A stretch of 64,000 nt of DNA, from assembly GCF_901000735.1 (NCBI RefSeq), contig NC_081541.1:24409248-24473247 (forward strand). The letters run 5' to 3'. The DNA is from Corylus avellana (Eukaryota; Streptophyta; Magnoliopsida; Fagales; Betulaceae). The notes under the pieces are model-generated. The model was not told the DNA's origin. It made no database searches and was given only the letters and a program-made list of their open reading frames with translations. A program made the translations under genes and the position numbers. This document shows, piece by piece, positions 43,191 through 54,134 of this stretch (within the stretch, counting starts at the first letter, position 1; each line of letters begins with the position of its first letter).

Positions 43191-46100
43191 ATGAAGCTCA
43201 AGATTCTTTCTTGGAATGTGAGAGGATTGAACGAGAGGGATAAGAGGTTGAGGGTTAGAAATTTGTTAAGAAGTTGGAAGGCTGATTTGGTTTGTTTTCA
43301 GGAGACGAAGCTGGACTTTATTTCGTTTAGTTTAGTGAGGTGCTTATGGGGCTGCCCGTATGTGGACTGGTGCTTTGTACCCTCAATTGGGGCTTCGGGT
43401 GGCATTTTACTCATGTGGGATAAGAGGGTTGTTGAGAAGGTTGAGGTTGTTTTGGGGCATTATGTGGCAACCTGTTCTTTCAAAAATGGTGAGGATGATT
43501 GTAATTGGGCATTTTGCGGGGGTGTATGGGCCTAATAGAGCCACTACCAGAGTCTCATTTGGGAGGAGTTGGCAGGGGTTTTGAGCTGTTGGGACATGCC
43601 GTGGTGTATTGGTGGGGATTTTAATGTCACTCTTTATCCAAGTGAAAGGTCGAGGGGTACTTATTCTCGGTCCGCTATGAGGGATTTTGGAGAGTTCATT
43701 TCGGAGCAGGGCCTTATGGACCTTCCTTTAGTTGGGGGGATATCTACCTGGTCGAATAATCGGTCTTGGTCTAGGCTTGACCCTTTTTTAGTTTCTCCTG
43801 ATTGGGAAGCTCGTCATTCGGACTTGCGTCAAAAGAGGTTGCTTTGGGTTTGCTCCGATCACACTCCTATTATTTTGGATTGCAATTCTTCTCCGGGAGG
43901 TAATAGACCTTTTAAATTTGTGAACATGTGGCTCAAAGTGGAGGGGTTTGTGGATAAAGTTCGCAGTTGGTGGGCCTCGTATCAATTTCAAGGTACTCCG
44001 AGTTTTATCCTTTCTAAAAAGATGCAATCTCTTAAATGGGACATCAAGAGATGGAATGCTCAAGAGTTTGGTAATGTGGGGGCTTGTATTAAGGCTCGTA
44101 TGGATGATCTTAAAGCTCTTGATAGGGTGGAGGAGGAGAGAGGGTTATCCACGGAAGAGATTGAGAGGAAAAGGGTGCTGGCTGGTGAGTTAGAATCCTC
44201 CCTTCTTCTTGAAGAAATCAGTTGGAGGCAAAAATCTAGGATCCGTTGGTTGAAAGAGGGTGATAAGTGTACGAAGTTCTTTCATCGGATTGCTAATGCT
44301 AATCGAAGGCAGAATTTTATTGAGGCTTTGAACATTGATGGTACTACTACTTCTGATCAAGAGGCTATTAGTAATCATATCACCCACTTTTATGAGTCGC
44401 TTTTCTCGGAGACTCTAAGTTGGAGACCGAGGTTGGATAATCTTCACTTTGACATGTTGGATGATGATGAGTCTTCTAGTTTGGAAGCTCCCTTCGAGGA
44501 AAGGGAGGTGTGGGAGGTGGTTAAAAGAATGGATAGGGACAAGGCTTTGGGTCCGGATGGTTTTTCTATGGCCTTTTTCCAAGACTGTTGGGACGTGATC
44601 AAATTGGACATTATGGCTGTCTTCGCAGAGTTCTACGATCGAGGTAAATTTGAAAAAAGTCTTAATGCTACGTTCATTTCTCTTATTCCGAAGTCTCATG
44701 GGGCATCCGATTTGAAGGACTTTCGTCCTATAAGTCTTGTGGGGGGGACCTATAAGATTATTGCCAAGGTGTTAGCTAACAGAATGAGGAGAGTTATGGA
44801 TAGGGTCATATCCAATCCGCAGAACGCCTTTGTCAAAGGTAGACAAATTTTGGATTCGGTTCTCATTGCCAATGAATGCCTAGACAGCCGAATCAGATCT
44901 GGGGATCCCGGCTTATTGTGTAAGTTGGATATGGAAAAGGCTTATGATCATTTGAACTGGAAGTTTTTGCTTTACTTGTTGAGAAGGTGCGGGTTTTGTG
45001 CGAAATGGTGTTCATGGATCGAGCATTGTATCTTGTCTGTGCGGTTCTCGGTTTTGGTTAACGGTTCTTCCTCCGGCTTTTTTGAGAGCTCGCGTGGGGT
45101 GAGACAAGGCGATCCTCTCTCGCCTTTCTTGTTCATCTTGGTCATGGAGGCTTTCAGCAGGATGATTAATGCTGCTATTAATAGGGGTTTCATCAATGGT
45201 TTCTATGTGGGTGTTAGAGAGTCTGATCGGGTAAATGTCTCTCGTCTTCTTTTTGCTGATGATACGCTGGTTTTTTGTGGGGCTGCCCCTGGTCAAATTA
45301 GATTTATTAAAGCCCTTATCATTGGATTCGAAGCTGTCTCGGGGTTAAAAGTTAATCGGGCCAAATCTGTTTTGGTCCCGGTTGGAGATGCGGTTGAGGT
45401 AGGTGAGTTGGCTGGTATTCTGGGATGTGGCACCAGTTCTTTGCCTTCGAAGTATCTGGGTCTTCCTTTAGGGGCTTCGTTCAAGCTTTTGGCTATGTGG
45501 GAAGACATGTTGGAGAAGATTGCTAGAAGGTTGGCTCCTTGGAAACGTTTGTACTTGTCAAAGGGGGCTAGGCTTACTCTCATCAAGAGTACCTTATCCA
45601 ATCTTCCTACCTATCTCATGTCTCTTTTTCCTATCCCTGCTTCTGTGGCGGATCGCATTGAGAAGATTCAACGGGGCTTTTTATGGGGTGGGCTCAATGA
45701 TGAGCCTAAGCCCCACTTGGTCAGTTGGCAAGTGGTATGCTCTTCGATTTCTGAGGGTGGTCTAGGGATCCGGAGTTTGCGGCTTTTCAATCAAGCTCTT
45801 TTGGGGAAATGGTTGTGGAGATTCGCAAACGAGCAAGAAGCTTGGTGGAGAAGAATCGTGGTGGCTAAGTATGGGGTGTTTTGGGGTGGTTGGCGTTCTA
45901 AAGTTCCTCGTGGAACGCATGGGGTGGGGTTGTGGAGATACATCTGTAGGGGTTGGAGGTCGTTTCACTATCACATTAGATTTGTTCTTGGGTCAGGGTC
46001 GAAAGTCAAATTTTGGGAGGATGTTTGGTGTGGTGAAATGCCCCTCAAGGATGCTTTTCCCGGTCTCTTCAATATTTCTAGGAACAAGGATGCTTCCATT

Positions 46101-46836
46101 GCGGATATCAGGGAGAGTTCAAATGGTACGGTTCTTTGGAATGTTACCTTTACTCGTAGTATTCATGATTGGGAGGAGAGGGTTTTAGCCTCCCTTTTCT
46201 CGCTCTTGTATTCGCTCTCAATGTGTGGGGAAGGGGGGGATCGGATGTGGTGGATTCCTTCTAGAAAAGGGAAGTTTGAGGTTCGCTCTTTTTATAGAAA
46301 GCTTGTCCTTAAAGAGCCCAACTTCTTTCCTTGGAAAAGTATTTGGCGCACCAAGGCTCTTGCTAGAGTGGCGTTTTTTGCTTGGTCGGCCGCCCTTGGG
46401 AAATCTCACTTTGGATAATGTCCGGAAGAGAGGTATTGTTGTCATCAATCGTTGTATGTGTGAATCAGAAGGGGAGTCGATGGATCATCTTTTTCTTCAT
46501 TGTGGGGTTGCACGCACTTTGTGGGCTGTTATCTTCTCTCGTTTCAACTTGAGTTGGGTTATGCCTAGAAGCGTTAAGGTGATGTTCACTAGCTGGTGGT
46601 CGGGCAGAAATTCCCATAGCACTGTGGTGTGGAAGATGGTTCCTCTGTGTCTTCTATGGTGCCTTTGGAAGGAAAGGAATGCTAGATGTTTTGAGGATAT
46701 GTCGAGGAATCTAGAGGATCTTGTTCACTTCTTCTTGTACACGCTTTTCACTTGGACTATAGGCTGGCTTGCTCCTTTAGTGATCAATTTTCCTGATTTT
46801 CTTTTTATGTTCTCTTTTTCTTTCTCTCTTACTTAG
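43191..46836 (+). pseudogene. LINE ORF2: endonuclease-reverse transcriptase
   Basis: Starts MKLKILSWNVRGLNERDKR (endonuclease motif 1), then FQETKL, GGDFNV (about residue 140) and SDHTPI, all endonuclease active-site motifs. The reverse transcriptase follows with DFRPISLVGG, FVKGRQILD, KLDMEKAYDHLNW, RGVRQGDPLSPFLF and the catalytic FADD in LLFADDTLVFC (about residue 688). The C-terminus has CMCESEGESMDHLFLHC (zinc-binding) and KERNARCFED. An extra T near 43510 and a missing T near 43560 shift and then restore the frame. A 2-base loss near 46410 shifts the last roughly 140 codons, which continue in the frame ending at 46836. Length is about 1,210 codons, normal for plant L1 ORF2. Confidence 0.92.
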
Positions 46837-46916
46837 TCGCTCTCTTGTATACTTCCTGTGTACTTGGGTTGCGCCCCTCTGCGCTCTTTAATGCATCATT
46901 ACTTATCAAAAAAATA

Positions 46917-47355
46917 TATATATATGAAAGAATTTGGAAGTATAAGCTTAAAAATAAGTGCATTCAAGGTCACATAGGAAAATCTGAAACTGAAGATTTG
47001 AGATGGGTTGGTCACATCTATAAAAGACAATGATGGGGCAGGTAAGGGTCAGCAAGTTTGCATGAATTGAAGGTAGAGGCTGATAAAATTAGTTAGAACA
47101 TATGTAAATTTTTTTGGTCACGATGAAGGCATAACTTTTAACAGTGAAAAATTGTGAATTGCCAATTCTTGTTTCCCTATGACGCGGGGGAATTCTCTGA
47201 ATGTGAGATGTATTTGAGGTGTCATGTAATTTATGAGTGCTAGAAGCAAATCTTGCTGAAAGGAGAATGTATGATGAGTTTTTAAAATGAAGCAGTTGAA
47301 GATAACTCTCATTTTCTTGGGCCCAAGCTGGGTCGAGATCATTGGTTGGATGGTT
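46917..47355. other. PPR intron, no feature recognised
   Basis: AT-rich, no coding signal. Confidence 0.4.
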
Positions 47356-47360
47356 CGAAG

Positions 47361-48258
47361 TTTTTTTTGATAAGTAAAGATGTATTAATCAAAGTGCAGA
47401 GAGGCGCAACCTTAGTACACAAGGAGTATACAAGAGAGCGACTAAGAGGGAGAAAAAGAAGAAGAAAATATAAAAAGGAAGTTAGGGAAGTTAATCGCTA
47501 GGGGTGCTAGCCAGCCAGCAGTCCAAGTGAAAAGGGTGTACAAGAAAAAGTGTATAAGGTCCTCAATGTTCCTAGACGAGTCCTCGAAACATCTAGCATT
47601 TCTCTCAATCCAGATGCACCACATAAGGCAAAGAGGAACCATCTTCCTCACAACAGCACTACGAGATTTGCCACCCGCCCACCAAGAAGCGTACAACCCC
47701 TTGACGCTACCAGGCATCACCCAACACAAACCAAACCAAGAGAAAGCGGCATTCCACTAGATACGCGCAACCCCACAATGAAGAAAGAGATGGTCAACTG
47801 ACTCCCCATCCGATTCATACATGCAACAACGGTTTATCACAACAATACCTCTCTTCCGAACATTATCCAAGGTTAGAGTCTTCCCAAGCGCGGCCGTCCA
47901 AGCAAAAAAAGCCACTTTTGAAGGAACCTTGGTGTGCCATAAACTCTTCCAAGGGAAGGGGAAGGATCTTTAGAAGCAAGGATCTTGTAAAAAGATCTAA
48001 CCTCAAAATTTCCTTTACGAGAAGAGATCCACCACATCCTATCCTCCCCTACCCCACGCATCAAGTGCGAATACAAGAGAGTATTAAAAGAGGCCATGAC
48101 CTCCACTTCCCAATCATGAACCCTGCGAATGAAGGAAACATTTCATTGCACAGAGCCATTTGTACACTCCTTGTTATCCGCAATAGACGCATCCTTATTG
48201 GTGGCAATATTGAAAAGACCAGGAAAAATATCTTTGAGAGACATGTCACCACACCAGA
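47361..48258 (-). mobile_element. 5'-truncated L1-type LINE, minus strand
   Basis: A poly-T at 47361 is the antisense A tail. Minus-strand frames 47729-47442 (WCIWIERNARCFEDSSRN) and 48106-47873 match the ORF2 end of the LINEs at 38.5 and 41 kb. CGAAGTTT occurs at both borders (47356-47363 and 48259-48266) as a likely short target duplication overlapping the tail. Confidence 0.85.
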
Positions 48259-48266
48259 CGAAGTTT

Positions 48267-49014
48267 CAAAGGTAAATCCTTGCTGAGCATGATTTGTACT
48301 TAATGCTTGTAGCAGTGACCTATTCAATCTATTGGGAAAGGAACACGAGAACCTTTTAAGATAGACCTTACTTGTAACGTTAAGTACGAACCAGGCAGAG
48401 GCTTATGCTGCAACTGTGCACTGAAAATAGAATTTGTTAGATAGGCACCAGGCATTGAGGTTCCTTTCTCTTTCCCTGTCTCATTATTATGTAAGATACC
48501 TCTTACTAATAATTTTGGAAGAGGCTTGGACAAACACCTTGTTCCTGTATCTGTTCCCGCAGTAGTTTTACAGTAATGTTTTTAGAGAATATGCTCTGAT
48601 TGAAGTCATTGACATCATTGCTAGAGGATATTGTTGGTCACTTGGGTTAATTTAGCTCAACTTTTTTCCCTTTGGTTGATGCTTAGGTCAAGAGATTAAT
48701 ATAGAAGAAACAATCAATGTGTTGAGAATATTGCTAAAACATGTAGCAAGATGATTTTGCTTAGCATATATATACTCATTGCATTACTTATCAAAAAAAT
48801 ATATATATACTCATTGCATTCCTGCTATTACTATTTTATTCACTTATATAATTGATATGTGGCCTTACTGATATGTGATTCCTGTTCCCGTGTCTCTTGA
48901 TCTGCCTCTTGTCATATAGTTTTTTTTTTTTGCTTTTGTGTTTTTTGCTTTTATGTTAAGTAGCTGTGATTTGGTTATGGTATTCCCTCATGTTCATACT
49001 CAAAATGCTTCCAG
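48267..49014. other. PPR intron containing a micro LINE insertion
   Basis: Poly-T at 48920-48930. Nothing else was recognised apart from 48788-48802. Confidence 0.4.
48788..48802 (+). mobile_element. Micro LINE insertion (tail only)
   Basis: The 15 bases ACTTATCAAAAAAAT equal the extreme 3' end of the local LINEs (CATTACTTATCAAAAAAA at 46898 and 39556). They lie between perfect 20-base direct repeats ATATATATACTCATTGCATT (48768-48787 and 48803-48822). Confidence 0.75.
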
Positions 49015-49119
49015 GTAATTTTGACAACTTTATTAAAGGTATATGTTAAAGGAGGCTTGTTTGAAAAGTCAAGAGATCTATTAGCTGAGCTGGAAACTAT
49101 GGGGTATGCTGATGAAGAG
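49015..49119 (+). pseudogene. PPR gene block 2
   Basis: 35 codons, VILTTLLKVYVKGGLFEKSR to ETMGYADEE, with CCAG acceptor and GTACAC donor. It is one PPR motif. Confidence 0.7.
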
Positions 49120-49390
49120 GTACACTAATTTTATGGTTATGCATAATAATCGATTGTCAACCTTGAGATACTATTTTCTTTGGAGAATATGCTTCATAGC
49201 TAGATGTTGCTTGTAAATCCTCAAATGGAAAACATAAGAGAGCATCTAATTAGAATCCACAATCATGAAACTAAATATAAAAATTTGCTGATTTTTTTCT
49301 TCTTAACTTTCACATTCTTGTAAATATTATCTGCAAAGGTTTATTTTTCTAACGCCCCACTCAAAGTGGTATGATATTATCCGCTTTGAT

Positions 49391-49798
49391 TGTGGCATCC
49401 CACATTGCCTGGGTCACGAAAGGGGATGTACTTATATCTCTAAATGATATGAGGCCTTTTGGGGTAAATCCAATAACAAAACCGTGCGGGTTGAGACCCA
49501 AAGCAAACAATATCATACCACTTGGAGCGGAGTGTTACATATGGTATTCAGAGCGAGGTTCAGCTTGAGATGGGGGTTGTGCACAAGCCCATGAGTGTTG
49601 CCAGTGAGGACGCTGGGTCCCAAGAGGGGAGGTGATTGTGGCGTCGCACATTGTCTGGGTGTGAGAAAGATGATGTACTTATATAGAGCATGCTCTCTCT
49701 AAATTGTATGAGGCCTTTTATGGTAAATCCAATAACAAAACCATGTGGGTTGAGGCACAAAGCGGACAATATCATATCACTTAGAGCAGGATGTTACA
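49391..49798 (+). mobile_element. TRIM (miniature LTR retrotransposon)
   Basis: LTR 1 (49391-49539) and LTR 2 (49637-49798) both start TGTGGC(A/G)TC and end TGTTACA. The 97-bp interior begins with TATGGTATTCAGAGCG, a tRNA-iMet primer site with one extra T, and ends with the purine tract AAGAGGGGAGGTGAT. Segments GAGGCCTTTT and AATCCAATAACAAAACC are shared. Left of LTR 1, 49353-49388 is an inverted copy of the LTR end (ACTTGGAGCGG side). No clear target duplication. Confidence 0.82.
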
Positions 49799-50482
49799 AT
49801 TTAGTTCTTCACACAATCTTAATATGTTCTTTATGAAATTGTATTGATCTTTGCCCTGCCTAATGTATGATTGATCATTTATTACCATTGCTCATAAAAT
49901 TCCTTTTTCATAATTGTAAATTTGGTTTAAATTTTTTGCTTTATCATAAAGTGAAGTATGTGCCACATTAACTCCTGATGTCATAAATTGCTTTTATTCA
50001 CACACACCACACCCACCCACACATGCACACACACATATATTCCTGGAAGGGGTGGCTTGGATCTGATCCAACCCTTCAGTATTTTTTCGTGCAGAGACTG
50101 CTCTCAAGGTTCGGAACTGTGCACTTATGCTCGTCAGTCCTATACTTTCACCATTGCACTAGACAATGACACATATATACATATGCATATGCATATACGT
50201 ATACATATGTTATATAGATATATAATGTAACTGTACATCTCTACTTCATAAATTGACTTTATTTGTCAATGTCCCACCAAATGACTTTCACCTTCTAGAG
50301 ATTTGATTATATTGATTTGACTTGTAGCTTACTAGTTGAAACCTCTTGTATTCCATTTCCATGTTATGTTTTCTTAAGTTTTCCATTCTCTCACTAACTG
50401 ATATATGTTTATCCATGCTTCATTAAGTACTGCTGTCGTTAATATTGAACTTCTATAGCTCAGAATGTGGATTTATTTGTAG
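49799..50482. other. PPR intron; possible SINE; CA-rich stretch
   Basis: CA-rich repeats at 49998-50036 and an ATATGCATATGC-type run at 50165-50215. Apart from the possible SINE at 50045-50165 no feature. Confidence 0.4.
50045..50165 (-). mobile_element. Possible Au-type SINE relic
   Basis: On the minus strand, a TAGTGCAATGG A-box-like start, AGTTCCGAACCTTGAGAGCA (B-box-like) and CAGTCTCTGCACGAAAAAAT are reminiscent of the plant Au SINE layout (GGTTCRARYC...CAGCCTCT..GCA). No tail or target duplication was confirmed. Confidence 0.4.
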
Positions 50483-50582
50483 ATGCCTTACTGTTTATTG
50501 ATGGATGGCCTTGCTATGGCTGGGCGTATAGATGAAGTTAAATCACTCTTTGACAAAATGAAGGGAAAATCTGTCAGATCTG
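50483..50582 (+). pseudogene. PPR gene block 3
   Basis: MPYCLLMDGLAMAGRIDEVK then SLFDKMKGKSVRS, one PPR motif, with TAG acceptor and GTATG donor, ending in phase 1. Confidence 0.72.
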
Positions 50583-51102
50583 GTATGTTTTCTGTTAGAG
50601 ATTGAACATTTGAGCATCTTGTAGCCATCAAGTTATGTCTTTTATAATCAGTGAGTGATTCAACTAAACAAGTGTAAATTTCCCTACCATGATGAAAAGA
50701 TCATATATATATATATATTGGATTTCACTAAAAGAAAGTGTAATTGACTTTGAAAGATGGTTCTGATGACCCTCTAGATTTATCTCTGGATTTGGTTTGT
50801 GATGCACGTTAATCCTGAAGGGCATTTGGTGGCATTCCTGAGTGATGCTTGCAGGAAAAATGTTTTCCTTTTGTATTAACCTGAGCTAACTAAGCAGAAA
50901 TGTAGTTTCTAAAACATTTTCACCTGTATGGGCTATTCATGGGAAGGTTACAATTGCTAAGATATGGATACTAAGAAATTTGTCTATATTTCTTATCAGC
51001 TTTAGCTTCTATAATTAACAGGTTGTGCATGAACCATTATTCTTAATTTGATAGAAGTGACCTGATGTGATCACTATGTATAAATTGTATTTCCACCTGC
51101 AG
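50583..51102. other. PPR intron
   Basis: A TA run at 50704-50719. No other feature. Confidence 0.5.
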
Positions 51103-51415
51103 ATGGCTATTCCCACAGTATCATGATTACGGCATTTTCATGGGGTGGTCTTTTGGAAGAGGCAAAGCATTTGGCGAGGGATTTTGAAGCTACCCATGAC
51201 AGATATGACTTGGTTATGTTGAACACGACACTATATGCAGGGCAGGTGAAATGGAAAGCGTAATGGAAATGCTAAAGAAAATGGATGGATTAGCAATCAG
51301 TCCTGATTATAATACCTTTCATATCCTAATCAAATATTTTTGTAAGGAGAAGTTATATCTGCTTGCTTACCAGACAATGAAGGACATGCACAGTAGAGGT
51401 CGCCAACCAGAGGAG
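51103..51415 (+). pseudogene. PPR gene block 4, with frameshift
   Basis: DGYSHSIMITAFSWGGLLEE to MLNTTLYA in one frame, then from 51241 AGEMESVMEMLKKMD and LAISPDYNTFHILIKYF in another. Homologues read L(C/Y)AYCRAGEMES here, so about 7 bases (between two GCA strings) are lost. This lesion would destroy the protein. Confidence 0.78.
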
Positions 51416-51694
51416 GTATGCTGTTATTGAATTTGTCACTTCTAAATAAGAAGTCTTGAGCGGATTGTTTTAATTTGGTGCTTTTCTCTCTCTTTGAAAG
51501 CCATTGGTGTGGCCTAATTTTTCCTTGTAAAATAATTTCACAACACGGAGAATTCTTACAAATTGTTATTCCCTGACTTTGCATATTATCTTGGTCTGAG
51601 GTAAATACATGGCTTAACAACTTGCAATTTTTTGTACTTCTAAATAGTGAGTTACATTGGACTTCAAAAAAATTTTCCCCTTGATATTTTGCAG

Positions 51695-51871
51695 GAACTT
51701 TGTTCCTCTCTAATATATCATCTTGGCAAAATAAAAGTACAATCAGAGGCATTTTCTGTTTACAATATGTTGAGATTTGGTAAAAGAACAATGTGCAAAG
51801 CCCTTCATGAGAAGATTCTGCACATTCTAATAGCAGGAATGCTACTGAAAGATGCCTATGTAGTAGTGAAG
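51695..51871 (+). pseudogene. PPR gene block 5
   Basis: 59 codons, ELCSSLIYHLGKIKVQSEAF to LLKDAYVVVK, with GCAG acceptor and GTATGC donor. Confidence 0.75.
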
Positions 51872-51957
51872 GTATGCTATGTTGGTTTAACGTTTCTTAG
51901 ATTTATTCTTATACCTATCATATGAGTGATTGCTTTGGTAAAACATTCCATGATCAG

Positions 51958-52086
51958 GACCATGCACGGTTTATTTCTAAGCCTGCAATAAAGAAGTTCT
52001 GTACAACCTTTTTTAAGTCAGGAAACATCAACTTGATAAATGGCGTTATAAAGGCCATCCATGGTTGTGGCTACAAGATTGATCAG
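51958..52086 (+). pseudogene. PPR gene block 6 (last one found)
   Basis: 43 codons, DHARFISKPAIKKFCTTFFK to GCGYKIDQ, ending in phase 0 before GTACAC. The family continues with a final exon of roughly 70 codons, which I could not find downstream. Confidence 0.75.
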
Positions 52087-53639
52087 GTACACACCTGTAG
52101 GTGTAAATTATTTGATCTACAAAGTGTCGGTATATATATATTGAACAAACCTGCATATAGGTCCCAATTGGTAAGTATTCATCCTTAATCCCAAGATGAG
52201 ACATGGGACATATATCCCTCCCCCCCTTTTCCCCCTCCCCATAAGTAGGGTGCACTTGAGAGATTATCAAAGGCATCATAACATGGTGATCAAATGCCAT
52301 ATATTTGAAATTAGTTGGGGCTCTTTTTATTATTTGTTTTCAAATTCAAAATTTTACCACAATGTCAGACATGAGAAATTTATCGAAACTATCCTGACTG
52401 CTAACCTAGTCGATATGGTTAGATGGGTCCCATCTGTGATTGGGTCCATTGAGCCGGCCATGTAAAGAAAGAGAGTCGGGTAATACTAAGTTTAATTATT
52501 TCTTAACATTTTCCTTTATCTTAGTGGAGAAACTCACTCCAGAAGCACCAGAAAGCATGCTTCAGTGATAGTGTGTTGAAACTTGCATCTCCCCACTAGA
52601 ATTTCTGAACAAATTATATTAGCTTTTACCTTATTTTTATTTGATTTCTGGAGCCACAGTCGTTGACTGACATTCAACAACTACAGATTGGCTTCCTAAC
52701 CATAGTTTTAAGGTCTGGGCATGTATGTCAAACTCACACTTGTATTCATGTGCACATGCACACACATGCATGGACACACAAGCACAGTCAGCAATAGTGG
52801 GCCAAATTGAATAATTTTTATCATTGAGGGGATCATATAAGGGTCCAAACAGTCTTCTTTTCCAATTCCAGGAAATATGTAACTTTTAAGTATTTTGTGT
52901 AGTTGTTAGTGGAGCTATGGAAAGGTCATCCATACTTTACTCGTCTTGTGTCTATTGCTTTCAGCAGCTGCAAATTTTGGATCGACTTTCAGGGACTACA
53001 GATTCTCTTATTAACTCTCAGTTTTGGGGATGTTGCTGCTTACTCTCACACTTCTATATGGGCATGTGTGCACAAATACATGCATACACTCCCCCTCAAT
53101 GACACTCACGAATGCACACACTCAGACTGACGCTGGAAATTGGATCTTGAAGAGGTGCCAAATAAGAAAAAATTTCAATCCTCTTCCTGCCATCTTATGA
53201 AATGCACCAAAGGGATAAAAGAGAAGAACTTGCCCTCCAGTCGAGGTGTCAATTCTCCATGACATTAAATAATTGATGGTGGAAAACATTCTCGTTTCAT
53301 TGCATCATGCTCCATTGGCTTGAGACGACTAGTCATTGTCACAACTTGCATTACCTTGATTATCATATATAGGTTCAGGCACATCAAATTCTTTTAAAGT
53401 ATCCAAAGCACAATAACAGGGATTGACATTGGATGTGTTCTTTCCTTTTACTCTGTTTTTTTTTTTTTTTTTGGCATGGAAGAGTCATAGGCAGTGGAAA
53501 TTCTCTTACAATAGATTTCATTCAATGAAAACAAAGCACATGTTTACCTCTTCTTTGTTTAACTTTTGAATTTCAGACTTAATCACCTTGCTGCAATTTC
53601 TCTCTCAGGGATTGTTTGAGGTGAATAACTTATATAGGG
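52087..53639. other. No gene recognised
   Basis: CA-rich stretches at 52740-52790 and 53050-53130, poly-T at 53457-53473. The expected PPR last exon is not visible. Confidence 0.5.
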
Positions 53640-54134
53640 AGGTTGCACAAAACCCCCCTTTTGTGCCCACCAATGAGGAGTTGCCACCTCAGCATGGAAC
53701 ATAATAACAAAACCAAACCACCTGATTATATCAGGTTTAATCAATTTAAAAAAAAAAAAAAAAATTAAAAATGCAAAAGATAAGCCACCCAGTGGTGGTT
53801 GGCCACCACTCCCAGCCCATGGGGGTGTTCGCCTAGCCATCCCTAGGCCATAGGGGTGGCCCGCGTGGCCACCCCAAGGCCTAGATGGGGTGTGCCGCCA
53901 CCCCATTCCATGGGGGTGGCCCGCGCATGGCCTATGGTGCGGCCACCCCTATTGGATCTGGGGTGGCTGGCTGCCGCCCTCATGCCGCGGGCCACCCCAA
54001 GGCCTGGATGGGGTGTGCTGCCACCCCAACCCATGGCGGGCCACCCCATGGCCTATGGCGCGGTCACCCCTAGGCCATGGGGCCACCCCTATTGGATCTG
54101 GGGTGGCGGCCAGCCTGGGGGTGGCCGCGTTTGA
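53640..54134. repeat. GC-rich palindromic GGGTGGCC block with 119-bp duplication
   Basis: GC-rich island in AT-rich DNA, full of GGGGTGGC / GCCACCCC. CCACCCCAAGGCCTAGATGG (53872) repeats as CCACCCCAAGGCCTGGATGG (53991), a tandem unit of about 119 bases. Four frames are open across it because of composition. It ends exactly where the USP-kinase duplication starts. Confidence 0.75.

Larger units (their letters stand above)
40980..46916 (+). mobile_element. Nearly full-length L1-type LINE
   Basis: About 5.9 kb with an ORF1 region, an ORF2 (endonuclease, reverse transcriptase, zinc-binding end) and a 3' end CATTACTTATCAAAAAAA. The 5' edge is placed at the end of the TA repeat near 40978. TA-rich flanks on both sides hide any target duplication. 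Both ORFs carry lesions, so it is probably immobile, but ORF2 is close to intact. Confidence 0.9.
36795..52086 (+). pseudogene. PPR protein gene (At1g10910/EMB3103-like), scattered and frameshifted
   Basis: Six plus-strand blocks (36795-36879, 49015-49119, 50483-50582, 51103-51415, 51695-51871 and 51958-52086) have consensus AG/GT borders and read like a chloroplast-type pentatricopeptide repeat protein, close to what I recall of At1g10910. Such proteins bind organellar RNA. PPR helices are visible, e.g. TTLLKVYVKGGLFEKSRDLL, YCLLMDGLAMAGRIDEVKSL and TFHILIKYFCKEKLYLLAYQ. The first exon, the long exon between blocks 1 and 2, and the last exon are missing. A deletion of about 7 bases at 51240 shifts the frame in block 4. 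Two L1-type LINE insertions, a nearly full-length LINE and a SINE-like element lie between blocks 1 and 2. I infer a pseudogene. Confidence 0.75.

Noticed and set aside
43788..46448. Minus-strand ORFs of 65-106 codons
   Set aside because: Antisense shadows of LINE ORF2.
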